64,000 nt of DNA from UBA7239 sp964509075 (GCA_964509075.1 CAZDWC010000010.1:99417-163416); one strand, 5' to 3'; positions 36,339 to 45,434 are shown, counted from the first letter of the stretch. Translations and numbers: made by a program. Notes: generated from the letters alone by a model not told the origin.

Positions 36339-37240
36339 GTGTGTTGTCACAGCGCATCACTACGATATTGCTCTGTGGCCTTCTTGCCGGCTGTTACGGC
36401 CCTACCGCCATCCGCCAGGGATTTCAGGATTACAGCCAGACCCTGCACTACAACTCGCAGCAGCAAATGCTGCTGAATCTGGTGCGGCTCAAATATCGCG
36501 AAACGCCGTTCTTTCTCAAGGTAGGCGCGCTCTCAGTCAATTACGAACTGGAAACCGGCGCCGCACTAGGCGTCGACAATATCAAGGACGGCAATTCGCC
36601 GATAAGTTTAGGGATTGAACCGTCAGTGCTGGAAAAACCGACAGTGACCTACACCCCTGTAGAGGGCGATATTTTCGTGAAGCAGATGCTGGCCGAAATC
36701 GACCCCAGTGTTTTTGTGCTGCTGGTGCGTGCCGGCTGGCATGTAGACACCTTGAGCCGGATGATTGTCGACAGCATCGCCGCCGCCGATGGCAGCACGC
36801 TGGATCGCGCGGCATACGATGCGCTGTTGCAAACACTTGCAGACGCACAATCACAACGTCGGCTCGTGTTCGCGACCAATGCCAATGAAAAAATTCCGAC
36901 ACTGAAAGCGGGTAACATCGAGCTGCCGCTGGCACGCTTGCGTTTCCGCAGCTTTCTTGACGTGATGTACGAGCTGAGCAAGAACGTGGACGTGCCGACC
37001 AGCCAGCAGGACTGGGTGGAGCCGGTTTCACACCGCAACGATCTACTGCGAGTGCAGCCCGCCCGTTTCAAATCCGCAGAGGACTATGTGAGCGTGAAGC
37101 ACCACGGTTACTACTTCAGCATTGCGCAACGCGACGTTGCATCCAAGAACACGTTTGCACTGCTGCAGACGCTGTATCAGATGCAGGCAGGCGAAATCAA
37201 ATCCGTGCAGCCGGTGCTGACGCTTCCTATCGGCAAGTAG
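36335..37240 (+). CDS. Predicted lipoprotein of unknown function
   Basis: A 301-residue protein with a lipobox LLAGC (Cys20) after a short hydrophobic helix, so probably anchored to the outer membrane or inner-membrane outer leaflet. The body contains the segment HYNSQQQMLLNLVRLKYRETPFFL (in two parts, about residues 38-61), an apparently conserved all-alpha/beta domain, and no catalytic motif that I recognise. It overlaps the ubiE stop by four bases, so it is translationally coupled to a quinone gene. The MscS-type channel follows after 70 bases. Confidence 0.75.
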   Translation: MSVLSQRITTILLCGLLAGCYGPTAIRQGFQDYSQTLHYNSQQQMLLNLVRLKYRETPFFLKVGALSVNYELETGAALGVDNIKDGNSPISLGIEPSVLEKPTVTYTPVEGDIFVKQMLAEIDPSVFVLLVRAGWHVDTLSRMIVDSIAAADGSTLDRAAYDALLQTLADAQSQRRLVFATNANEKIPTLKAGNIELPLARLRFRSFLDVMYELSKNVDVPTSQQDWVEPVSHRNDLLRVQPARFKSAEDYVSVKHHGYYFSIAQRDVASKNTFALLQTLYQMQAGEIKSVQPVLTLPIGK

Positions 37241-37310
37241 CAGCAATAAACCGCAGCCAAATAATCACGCTGAAACATCCATCATATTTTTACAAAAATA
37301 TTGGAATTTT

Positions 37311-38813
37311 ATGACACAGCAATCCCATTACCAGCCGGTTCTGCGCTCACTACTTGTTCTACTGGTGTTACTGGGCATTGCGTGGTTTACCGGCGACTTG
37401 CTGTTCGATCTCAGCGAACAGGCAATTTCGCAATCGCAGAAGGTGTTGTACTACACCTTGCAGTGTGCGATCTGGCTGTCTGGCGCCTATTTCATCAACA
37501 CGCTGTTCAATCTGGTGTTCTGGGATCGCCTGTTCTCTGCCATGCTCGGCGATGCGCAGGTGCCGCGCCTGCTGAAAAATGTCACGGGCATCATTATTTT
37601 TTCCATCGCGATCACCGGCATTGTCGGCGTGGTGTTCCAGAAGCCGGTGACAGGTATCTGGGCGACTTCCGGCGTGGTCGGCATCGTGGTCGGCCTCGCG
37701 CTGCAAAGCATGATTCGGGACATCTTTGTCGGTTTGGCGGTGAATATCGACAAGCCTTACGCCATCGGCGATTTCATTACCCTGCACCCAACCTCACTGC
37801 TCAAGGGCGCAGGAGTGCGCGGTCTGGTACAGGAAATTACCTGGCGCACCACCAAACTGCTGACACCGGAAAGCAATATTCTCTACGTGCCGAACAGCGT
37901 GATCGGCGCTTCCATTCTCACCAATCATTCAGCGCCGACCAATCCCAGCGAATTTGAAGTGAGCATCACGCTCGGTTTCAATACCGACACGGCACGCGCC
38001 AAGCGCATCCTGCAAGCGGCGGCCCTGGCCGTCGCCGCCGACAGCGGCCCGGTGCTCGCATCACCTGCGCCTAAAGTGCGAATTGCATCGGCAAAACCGG
38101 AAGGCATCGAATACCGCATCATTTTCATGGCGGCGCGTTCACCCGGACCGGCGAAGGATGCGGTGCTGTCCAGCGTGCTGGAGCATATGCATCAAGCAGG
38201 CCTTAGCCCCTCGTATCCGCAGCGCGATTTGTATGTGGCACGCATGCCGCAACGCGCTCTGGAGGGCACGTCAGTGCAGGATCGCGTCAATCTGTTGCGG
38301 CGCATGGAGATTTTCACACCGCTGACGCAGGAAGAGTTACAGTTTCTGGTGGAGACGGCCATTCGTCGTGATATCCCGCAAGAGCAAAACTTGTTTATCG
38401 AAGGTGCGGAGCAGGCAGCACAGGATTATTCCATGTACGTATTGGTCGAGGGATTACTGCACGTTTTCATTGCACAGGAAGAAAAACGCCTGCGCGTAGG
38501 ACAGATCGTTCCCGGTGAGTTTTTTGGTGAAATGTCATTGCTCACCGGCGTACCGCGCTCGGCCACCATCACAACAGTCACTGATGCCGTCGTGTACGAA
38601 ATTACGCAGAAAGCGATGGCGGAGTTGTTGCATCGTCGACCGGAATTGATGTCGCGCCTGAGTGACGTGATGGCCGAACGCAAGTTGCGCAACGAGCAAG
38701 CCAGCGATCAGCAGTCGGCCGACTCGCAGGATGCCGCACGCTCCAGCCTCGCGGCACAGTTGTTTGGTTCGATGAAAAACATGTTCGGGCGTGTATGGTC
38801 TCAAGGCAGCTGA
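37311..38813 (+). CDS. MscS-family channel with C-terminal cyclic-nucleotide-binding domain
   Basis: Inner-membrane protein of 500 residues. About four hydrophobic segments (about 11-29, 48-72, 88-112, 118-145) end in the MscS pore-like helix TSGVVGIVVGLALQSMIRDI. The MscS beta domain follows (about 150-310), then a Crp-type ligand domain (about 340-455) with FFGEMSLLTGVPRSATI, which keeps the Glu and Arg used to grip cyclic nucleotides. This layout matches the bacterial cyclic-nucleotide-gated (bCNG) channels. ATG 37311 follows an AT-rich leader (inverted repeat ATATTTTT/AAAAATAT at 37284-37301). Confidence 0.88.
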   Translation: MTQQSHYQPVLRSLLVLLVLLGIAWFTGDLLFDLSEQAISQSQKVLYYTLQCAIWLSGAYFINTLFNLVFWDRLFSAMLGDAQVPRLLKNVTGIIIFSIAITGIVGVVFQKPVTGIWATSGVVGIVVGLALQSMIRDIFVGLAVNIDKPYAIGDFITLHPTSLLKGAGVRGLVQEITWRTTKLLTPESNILYVPNSVIGASILTNHSAPTNPSEFEVSITLGFNTDTARAKRILQAAALAVAADSGPVLASPAPKVRIASAKPEGIEYRIIFMAARSPGPAKDAVLSSVLEHMHQAGLSPSYPQRDLYVARMPQRALEGTSVQDRVNLLRRMEIFTPLTQEELQFLVETAIRRDIPQEQNLFIEGAEQAAQDYSMYVLVEGLLHVFIAQEEKRLRVGQIVPGEFFGEMSLLTGVPRSATITTVTDAVVYEITQKAMAELLHRRPELMSRLSDVMAERKLRNEQASDQQSADSQDAARSSLAAQLFGSMKNMFGRVWSQGS

Positions 38814-38924
38814 AATCCCTGATTTTCTATCGGGTTTTACGGTAGTTTACAAGCAGGTAACAGGTAGTGCATGCTGAGCGAGATGCTGTCCCTGTCCACG
38901 GAATAATACTAAAGGGCTCCCCCC

Positions 38925-40073
38925 ATGCTTCTCTTCTTTTCTGGTACCGCCAGACAGAAATTCCGCTACACCACGCTGATGTCACGCACTGTATGGCTGT
39001 GCATGATGCTGTCTTTTTTTGCATTTTCGCCAGCACAGGCCGACGAGGAAGACGCGGATAGCGACGGCTTTCCCGATATTGTCGATGCCTGCCCGGCCGA
39101 CGGGGACATGTGGGGTTACGGTGTAGACAGCAGTGGCTGTCCGGTACTGCCGCCTGACACTGACGGCGATGGCGTAACAGATGATGTGGACGTCTGTCCG
39201 AGTGACGGCGACCTGTACGGCGCGGGTGTGGATGGCAATGGCTGCCCCCTGTATCCACCGAATGACAGCGACAGCGACGGCTTTGAAGACAGCATGGACA
39301 ACTGTCCCTACGACTACAATCCGGATCAATCGGATTCCGATTTTGATGGCGCAGGCGACATTTGCGATACCGGCGGTGGCGACTACGACAGCGACGGCGA
39401 CGGTTACTACGACAGCTATGACAGCTGCCCGTACGAAGGCAATGTCTACGGTTATGGTGTAGATGGCTCGGGCTGCCCGATCTATTACGGCGGCGATAAC
39501 GACTCCGACGGCGACGGCTACTACGACAGCTACGACAGCTGTCCCTATGATGGCGACCAGGGTGCAGGCGTGGACGGCAACGGCTGTCCGAATGTCGACA
39601 GCGACTGGGATGGTTACTACGACTATTACGACAGCTGCCCGTATGAAGGTGATATGGGCTACGGCGTGAATTATGACGGCTGCCCAATCACAGGTGGCGG
39701 CGACTCCGACTCCGACGGCGACGGCTACTACGACTACAGCTACCCCTATGACAGCTGCCCGTATGAAGGCGATACCTATGGCTATGGCGTCGACTACATG
39801 GGCTGCCCGATCATTCCTGACAGCGACGGTGACGGCTATCAGGATCCATGGGACAGCTGCCCGAATGACGGCGACCAGGGCGCAGGCGTGGATGGCAACG
39901 GCTGCCCGCTCTCTGACTTCGACAGCGATGGCATGCCTGACTCGCTGGATGTTTGCCTGAACGTTGGTGATCAGGGTTACGGGACGGACACGCAGGGCTG
40001 CCCGGTACCGCCGCTACTGGAGGGTAGTTACTGGCAAGGTTCTTCCGTACGAGAACTTACTCGACGGCGATAA
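38925..40073 (+). CDS. Exported Tyr/Asp-rich TSP3-repeat protein
   Basis: Exported 382-residue protein. ATG 38925 has AAAGGG 9 bases upstream; an internal Met at residue 19 (38979) would give a more usual signal peptide ending AQA. The mature protein is almost entirely tandem TSP3-like Ca-binding repeats of 30-40 residues, pattern DSDGDGYYDSYDSCPY then GYGVDGSGCP. That Cys spacing is as in the linker before OmpA domains, but no OmpA domain follows. The final 17 residues are basic and unlike the rest; another frame continues acidic to the terminator. Possibly a Ca-dependent surface or matrix protein. Confidence 0.75.
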   Translation: MLLFFSGTARQKFRYTTLMSRTVWLCMMLSFFAFSPAQADEEDADSDGFPDIVDACPADGDMWGYGVDSSGCPVLPPDTDGDGVTDDVDVCPSDGDLYGAGVDGNGCPLYPPNDSDSDGFEDSMDNCPYDYNPDQSDSDFDGAGDICDTGGGDYDSDGDGYYDSYDSCPYEGNVYGYGVDGSGCPIYYGGDNDSDGDGYYDSYDSCPYDGDQGAGVDGNGCPNVDSDWDGYYDYYDSCPYEGDMGYGVNYDGCPITGGGDSDSDGDGYYDYSYPYDSCPYEGDTYGYGVDYMGCPIIPDSDGDGYQDPWDSCPNDGDQGAGVDGNGCPLSDFDSDGMPDSLDVCLNVGDQGYGTDTQGCPVPPLLEGSYWQGSSVRELTRRR

Positions 40074-40087
40074 GCCTGACTGTATTT

Positions 40088-40112
40088 AAGGCCGGCAATG
40101 CCGGCCTTTTTT
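40088..40112 (+). terminator. Rho-independent terminator after the TSP3 gene
   Basis: A 9-bp stem (AAGGCCGGC / GCCGGCCTT) with a 3-base loop and a T-run. It separates the inserted genes from ubiJ, which therefore needs its own promoter. Confidence 0.9.
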
Positions 40113-40167
40113 ATGTCTCGCGACCAGCGTGTAGAATGCAGGCCTGTCCTGAACGGCACCGCGAACC

Positions 40168-40788
40168 ATGTCCACCCTAAAAGCCGGCCTCCTGATGGCG
40201 CTGGAAAGCACCGTCAACAACAGCCTCGCCTACGACCCCGCCACACAGCAGGCGCTACTGGCGCTGGATGGCAAGGTATTGCATATCGCCTGTGCGTTGC
40301 CGGATCAATCGGTGTACGTGTTGTTTGTCGGCAACCATGTTGAGTTGTGGTCAATATTTGAAGGCGCAGCGGACACCACCTTGTCGGGCACCGCGAGCGA
40401 TTTTCTGGCGCTGTGGCGTGCGCGCAGCAGAACCACGGCACTGAGTGACAGCGGGGTGGCATTGACGGGTGACAGTGCGCTGTTGCAACAACTGCAAGCC
40501 ATCAGTCGCGATCTGGAGATTGACTGGGAAGCGTTGTTGGCGAAACACACGGGCGATGTGATCGCACATCAACTTGGGCGTGCAGCGCGCGGCGCCGGCT
40601 ACTGGCTACGCTCGGTGCGCAAGGAGGCCGAACGTCTGATGAGCGAGTTCCTGCAATTTGAAAGCAACACCGTGCCGAGTCGCCATGAAGTCGGCGCTTT
40701 TTGTCGCGACGTCGACGAATTGAATTTGCGCATGGACCGTCTGCAGGCACGCATGGATCAGTTCGCGCAGTCGCGCAAGGAAAGTTGA
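40168..40788 (+). CDS. ubiJ: UbiJ ubiquinone-biosynthesis accessory protein (SCP2 domain)
   Basis: Lipid-binding scaffold protein of the aerobic ubiquinone pathway, 206 residues, within family range. The SCP2-like N-terminal domain covers about residues 10-105 and a helical C-terminal region about 110-200 (DELNLRMDRLQARMDQF). ubiB follows one base after the stop, supporting the assignment. Confidence 0.9.
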   Translation: MSTLKAGLLMALESTVNNSLAYDPATQQALLALDGKVLHIACALPDQSVYVLFVGNHVELWSIFEGAADTTLSGTASDFLALWRARSRTTALSDSGVALTGDSALLQQLQAISRDLEIDWEALLAKHTGDVIAHQLGRAARGAGYWLRSVRKEAERLMSEFLQFESNTVPSRHEVGAFCRDVDELNLRMDRLQARMDQFAQSRKES

Positions 40789-40789
40789 A

Positions 40790-42424
40790 ATGGCATTGCT
40801 GCGACTGTTCACGATTTTGCGCGTCCTGACCTATTACCGCCTGGACACGGAATTGCTGACGCTGCAGTTGCCGTGGACATTGCGCCTGATACTTCAGGCT
40901 TCACCACTGCGCTTGCTGTCGCGCTGTGATGCGCAATTGTCGCGCGGAGCACGCCTGCGTCTGGCGCTGGAGCAGCTCGGCCCGGTGTTCGTGAAATTCG
41001 GCCAACTGCTGTCCACGCGCCCCGATCTGGTCATCGAAGACATGGTGCGCGAACTGGATAAATTGCAGGATCGCGTAGCACCATTTGCCGGCACTGATTT
41101 TGTTGCGATTGTTGAAAGCGCTCTCGGCAAGCCCGTCAGCGAACTGTTTTTCTCTTTTGAGCGCGAACCTCTGGCTTCAGCTTCCGTCGCCCAAGTGCAT
41201 TGCGCCGTATTGCATGGCGGCGAAGAAGTTGTCGTCAAAGTTATACGTCCCGGCATTGCGGCGACCATTGAAAAAGATCTGGCGCTGATGGAGTTGCTGG
41301 CAAAACTTGCTGAACGCTTCGTGCCGGATGGCAAACGCCTGCGCCCGGTTGAAGTGGTGGCCGATTATCGCCACACCATTTTTGATGAGCTGAACCTGCA
41401 GCGCGAAGCCGCCAACGCAGCACAATTACGGCGCAATTTCGAACAATCGCCGATGCTGTATGTTCCGAAAGTCTACTGGGATTACTGCCGCCCACAGGTG
41501 ATGGTGATGGAGCGCATTCGCGGCATTCCAGTCACGGACCTCGCGGCACTCAGCGCCCAGGGCACAGACATGAAATTGCTGGCGCATCGCGGCGTGGAAA
41601 TCTTTTTTACACAGGTGTTTGATCACAATTTCTTTCATGCCGACATGCATCCCGGCAATATTTTTGTTGCCACCCAGCATCCGTCTCGGCCGCAATATAT
41701 CGCCATCGACTGTGCGATTGTTGGTTCGCTTTCGCGAGAGGATCAGTACTATCTCGCACGCAACCTGCTTGCTATTTTTCATCGCGATTACCATGAAGTA
41801 GCACAGCTGCATATCGAGTGCGGCTGGGTGCCAGCACAGACGCGCGCTGCAGATTTCGAGGCGGCAATCCGCACTGTGTGTGAGCCGATTTTTGAAAAGC
41901 CAATCAGCGAGATTTCCTTCGGGCAAATCCTGGTCAATCTGTTCCAGACGGCGCGTCGCTTTGATATGACCGTGCAACCTTCATTGGTGCTGCTGCAAAA
42001 AACCCTGCTGAATATTGAGGGATTGGGCCGACAATTGTATCCGCAGCTGGATTTGTGGCAGACAGCGATGCCATTCCTGGAGCGCTGGATACAGAACCGT
42101 TACCACCCGAAAAGCCTGCTCGCGGAAATCCGCCGCCACGGCCCTGGCTGGCTGGAAAAATTTCCGGAAGTCCCGGAATTGCTGTTTGATGCCGCCGAAC
42201 AGATTCGCCAGCTGGAGCGCGTAGTGCCGGCCATCAATATCACGGCGCAGCAATTGCTGGCGCGTGAACAACAGGAGCAGCGCGCCCAGAAAAAACGCCG
42301 CATTGCCGTTGTCGGCTTGTGCCTCAGCGTGGCGCTGCTGCCGCAAGCGCAAGCACTGTTGCAGAGCGCGCAGTGGCAAAGTGTACTGCTGGGTCTGGCT
42401 GCGCTCTGGTTGTTGCTGGGCTGA
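40790..42424 (+). CDS. ubiB: UbiB atypical kinase-like ATPase
   Basis: ADCK/UbiB-family ATPase needed for ubiquinone synthesis, 544 residues. The KxGQ motif is in FVKFGQLLSTRPDL near residue 66. The Ala-rich loop ASASVAQVH is near 125, HADMHPGN is near 285, and two C-terminal membrane helices lie at about 505-544. The metal-binding loop reads DCAIVGSL where E. coli has DCGIVGSL. The start is one base after ubiJ. Confidence 0.96.
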   Translation: MALLRLFTILRVLTYYRLDTELLTLQLPWTLRLILQASPLRLLSRCDAQLSRGARLRLALEQLGPVFVKFGQLLSTRPDLVIEDMVRELDKLQDRVAPFAGTDFVAIVESALGKPVSELFFSFEREPLASASVAQVHCAVLHGGEEVVVKVIRPGIAATIEKDLALMELLAKLAERFVPDGKRLRPVEVVADYRHTIFDELNLQREAANAAQLRRNFEQSPMLYVPKVYWDYCRPQVMVMERIRGIPVTDLAALSAQGTDMKLLAHRGVEIFFTQVFDHNFFHADMHPGNIFVATQHPSRPQYIAIDCAIVGSLSREDQYYLARNLLAIFHRDYHEVAQLHIECGWVPAQTRAADFEAAIRTVCEPIFEKPISEISFGQILVNLFQTARRFDMTVQPSLVLLQKTLLNIEGLGRQLYPQLDLWQTAMPFLERWIQNRYHPKSLLAEIRRHGPGWLEKFPEVPELLFDAAEQIRQLERVVPAINITAQQLLAREQQEQRAQKKRRIAVVGLCLSVALLPQAQALLQSAQWQSVLLGLAALWLLLG

Positions 42425-42439
42425 AACCGTGTGCTGCGC

Positions 42440-43147
42440 TTAATGCGCGACGGGCAGAACCCTGAGCACGTGCACACTCCCGTCCACCACATGGAAGCGC
42501 ACGTTGAAATCCGACAGCGCGACCCCGTATTCACGTCCGGCTGTCCCGGTGTTGTGATACGCAGGGCGCGGATCCTGCGCCAGCACCTCATCAATCAATG
42601 CATGCATGTCCGCCGTCAGCTGCCATTGCGCAGCATCCGCCAGCGCCTCTGCATTCCAGACAACCGGCAATCGAGCCGGCGCCTGCGCCGCCAGTGCGGC
42701 ACGCGCATCGGGCAGGCTGTCGGCATAGGGCAGATAGGGTTTGATGTCGATAACGGGGGTGCCGTCGAGCAGGTCGGCGCCGCGCAGCACGAGTTCGCAG
42801 CCAGCCTCGCCCTCGACAATCTCCAGCAGTTCGACCACCGACAGGCCGACGGGATTGGGGCGGAACATTGAGCGGCTGGCAAAGACGCCAATGCGCTTGT
42901 TGCCGCCCAGGCGCGGCGGGCGCACGGTCGGCTGCCAGCCTTGTCCGGCCGTGGCGTGAAACAAAAACACCAGCCAGAGATGTGAATAGGTATCGAGACC
43001 CTCCACGCATTCGCGGCGCGCGTATTCGTCATGCAGGATCAGGCGACTGGTGGCGTGCGGCGCCAGTCCAGGCTGGCGCGGAATGCCGAATTTCTCCCGG
43101 AAGGGAGAGCACACCGTGCCGATGATGTGGAAATTCGAATCGCGCAT
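42440..43147 (-). CDS. trmO: TrmO (TsaA) tRNA N6-methyltransferase
   Basis: SAM-dependent enzyme that methylates t6A37 of tRNA to m6t6A. The 235-residue protein has the family pattern IGTVCSPFREKFGIPRQPGL at the N-terminus, the segment IGVFASRSMFRPNPVGLS near 90 and DLLDGTPVIDIKPYLPYADS near 130. ATG 43147 is preferred to a GTG five codons upstream. It is convergent with ubiB (15-base gap). Confidence 0.95.
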   Translation of the reverse strand: MRDSNFHIIGTVCSPFREKFGIPRQPGLAPHATSRLILHDEYARRECVEGLDTYSHLWLVFLFHATAGQGWQPTVRPPRLGGNKRIGVFASRSMFRPNPVGLSVVELLEIVEGEAGCELVLRGADLLDGTPVIDIKPYLPYADSLPDARAALAAQAPARLPVVWNAEALADAAQWQLTADMHALIDEVLAQDPRPAYHNTGTAGREYGVALSDFNVRFHVVDGSVHVLRVLPVAH

Positions 43148-43265
43148 GTCCCGTCGATGCACCTGCAGCCATTGGCGGCCGATGATAACGAGATAGCCGG
43201 CAATGTCATAATGCTGTCAGCAATCTGTTATATATTTGAAGGATCTCCATTGTGATGGTTCTTGC

Positions 43266-45374
43266 GTGAAAGACTCTGCGACTCCACTGCCGGCCGCGAC
43301 TGCCAGCGAAACACCTGTTACTGATCTTGGCAAACCCGAGCTGTATATCAACCGCGAATTGTCACAGCTGGCGTTCAACCTGCGCGTACTGGATCAGGCC
43401 ATTGACGAGAATCATCCGCTGCTGGAGCGCGTCAAATTCCTGCTGATTTTCAGCTCGAATATGGACGAGTTTTTCGAGATCCGCGTTGCCGGCCTGAAAA
43501 AACAGATCGAATTCCAGCGCGAACAACCAGGGCCAGACGGCATGCGCGCCGCTGAGGTGCTTGACGTTATTTCCAGTCAGGTGCATGCAGCCGTGCAGCT
43601 GCAGTACGATATTTTCAACAACATCCTGTTGCCGTCGCTGGAGCGGGAAAATATCCGCCTGATTCGCCGCAATCACTGGACGCCCGAGCAGGCGGCCTGG
43701 GCGCGCCGTTATTTCCGCGATGAAGTGTTGCCGGTTATCAGCCCTATCGGTCTGGACCCTGCGCACCCGTTTCCGCGCCTCGTCAACAAAAGCCTGAATT
43801 TTATTTTGGCATTGAGCGGCAGTGATGCCTTCGGTCGCGAAAGCGGTTTTGCCATTGTGCCGGCGCCGCGCTCATTGCCACGCATCATTCGCATACCTGC
43901 ACACCTGACGGATGGTGGCGACAATTTTGTTTTCTTGTCATCCATCATCCACGCGAATGTCGAGGAATTGTTCCCCGGCATGACCGTGCGTGATTGCCAC
44001 AAATTCCGCGTCACGCGCAACGCCGATCTGGAGATGAATGCGGCTGAGGTGGAAGATATTGCGCTGGCGCTCAAGGGCGAATTGTCCTCGCGCCGTTTTG
44101 GTACGGCAGTGAAACTGGAAGTCTCCAAGGATTGCCCGGATGATATGTGCGACTTCCTTTTAGAGCAATTCAACCTCGATGAGGGTGCGCTATTTCGTCT
44201 GGACGGGCCGCTCAACCTGCACAGGCTGCTGAAACTCGGCAACATGCTGCATCGCCCGGATCTCGCGTATCCGGCCTTCGCGCCGGGTTTGCCGGCAGCG
44301 TTGACCAGTGATCGCAATATTTTTGAAAGCATACGCCGTGAAGACCAATTGCTGTTGCATCCGTTTCAGTCATTCACGCCGGTAATTGATTTCCTGCGCA
44401 CAGCAGCACGCGATCCTGATGTGGTGGCGATCAAACAGACACTGTACCGCTCCGGTGGCAAATCCGAAATTGTCGATGCGCTTGCAGAAGCGGCGCGCAA
44501 CGGCAAGGAAGTGACTGCGGTAGTGGAATTGCGCGCGCGCTTTGATGAAGAAGAAAACCTGCAGCTCGCCAGTCGCCTGCAGGAGGCGGGTGCAGTGGTG
44601 GTATATGGCGTGCTGGGTTACAAGACTCACGCAAAAATGTCACTGATTGTGCGGCGCGAAAACGGCAAGTTGAAACGTTATGCGCATCTCGGCACCGGTA
44701 ACTACCACAGCGGCAATGCGCGCCTGTATACAGACTACAGTCTGCTCACCGATGATGAAACGCTGTGCGCCGATGTGCACAAGGTGTTTCAGGAACTCAC
44801 CGGCATGGGCAAGACCATCAAGATGCAATCCATCATGCATGCGCCGTTCACGCTGCAAAAACATTTGCTGGCGATGATCGACAAGGAGATTGCAGCATCC
44901 AAAGCCGGCAAACCCGCACATATCATCATCAAGGTGAATGGCCTGACCGAGCGCAAGATGATCAAGGCGCTTTATCGCGCATCACAAGCAGGCGTGAAGG
45001 TGGATCTGATCGTGCGCGGCGTCTGCTGCCTGCGCCCGAAGCTGCCAGGCATTTCCGACAATATTCGCGTTGTGTCGATCATCGGGCGTTTTCTCGAACA
45101 TTCGCGCGTGTATTTCTTCCAGAACAGTGATCCGCAGATCTACTGCTCCAGCGCCGACTGGATGGAACGCAACCTGCTGCACCGGGTGGAAGTGGCGTTT
45201 CCGATCTTCCACCAGAAACAGATCAAGCGCATTCGCAGCGAGCTGGACGCCTACCTCAATGACAACACCCAATCCTGGGAGCTGGATGCGCATGGCAACT
45301 ACCACCGGCTGACCCCCAAACATCGGCAGCCCAGGACGGCGCAGCAGTTGTTGCTGGACAAGCTCGCCAACTGA
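43266..45374 (+). CDS. ppk1: Polyphosphate kinase 1
   Basis: Reversible ATP:polyphosphate phosphotransferase, 702 residues from GTG 43266. The PPK1 N-terminal domain opens with LYINRELSQLAFNLRVLDQA. The catalytic His is in LGYKTHAKMSL (about residue 455) and the second phospholipase-D-like His in FLEHSRVYFFQN. The start is uncertain: an in-frame TTG at 43236 would add ten residues. The only good ribosome-binding site (AAGGAT) serves ATG 43255, which in its own frame encodes MVLA and stops at TGA overlapping the GTG. Reinitiation after this mini-ORF is plausible. Confidence 0.93.
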   Translation: MKDSATPLPAATASETPVTDLGKPELYINRELSQLAFNLRVLDQAIDENHPLLERVKFLLIFSSNMDEFFEIRVAGLKKQIEFQREQPGPDGMRAAEVLDVISSQVHAAVQLQYDIFNNILLPSLERENIRLIRRNHWTPEQAAWARRYFRDEVLPVISPIGLDPAHPFPRLVNKSLNFILALSGSDAFGRESGFAIVPAPRSLPRIIRIPAHLTDGGDNFVFLSSIIHANVEELFPGMTVRDCHKFRVTRNADLEMNAAEVEDIALALKGELSSRRFGTAVKLEVSKDCPDDMCDFLLEQFNLDEGALFRLDGPLNLHRLLKLGNMLHRPDLAYPAFAPGLPAALTSDRNIFESIRREDQLLLHPFQSFTPVIDFLRTAARDPDVVAIKQTLYRSGGKSEIVDALAEAARNGKEVTAVVELRARFDEEENLQLASRLQEAGAVVVYGVLGYKTHAKMSLIVRRENGKLKRYAHLGTGNYHSGNARLYTDYSLLTDDETLCADVHKVFQELTGMGKTIKMQSIMHAPFTLQKHLLAMIDKEIAASKAGKPAHIIIKVNGLTERKMIKALYRASQAGVKVDLIVRGVCCLRPKLPGISDNIRVVSIIGRFLEHSRVYFFQNSDPQIYCSSADWMERNLLHRVEVAFPIFHQKQIKRIRSELDAYLNDNTQSWELDAHGNYHRLTPKHRQPRTAQQLLLDKLAN

Positions 45375-45399
45375 CAGGTTTGTCCTTGCGAATGATTCC

Positions 45400-45434
45400 G
45401 GATAGCATATGCAACTTGGTTGCATATGCTATCC
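45400..45434. repeat. Perfect 15-bp inverted repeat upstream of the porin gene
   Basis: GGATAGCATATGCAA and its exact reverse complement are separated by CTTGG. Each arm contains the self-palindrome GCATATGC. It lies 26 bases after the ppk1 stop and 44 bases before the porin start, with no T-run. It could be an operator, a hairpin in the porin leader, or a weak terminator. Confidence 0.8.

Noticed and set aside
37284..37301. AT-rich inverted repeat ATATTTTT/AAAAATAT before the MscS-type gene
   Set aside because: Too short and AT-rich to call a specific operator; it overlaps the leader and may be chance.
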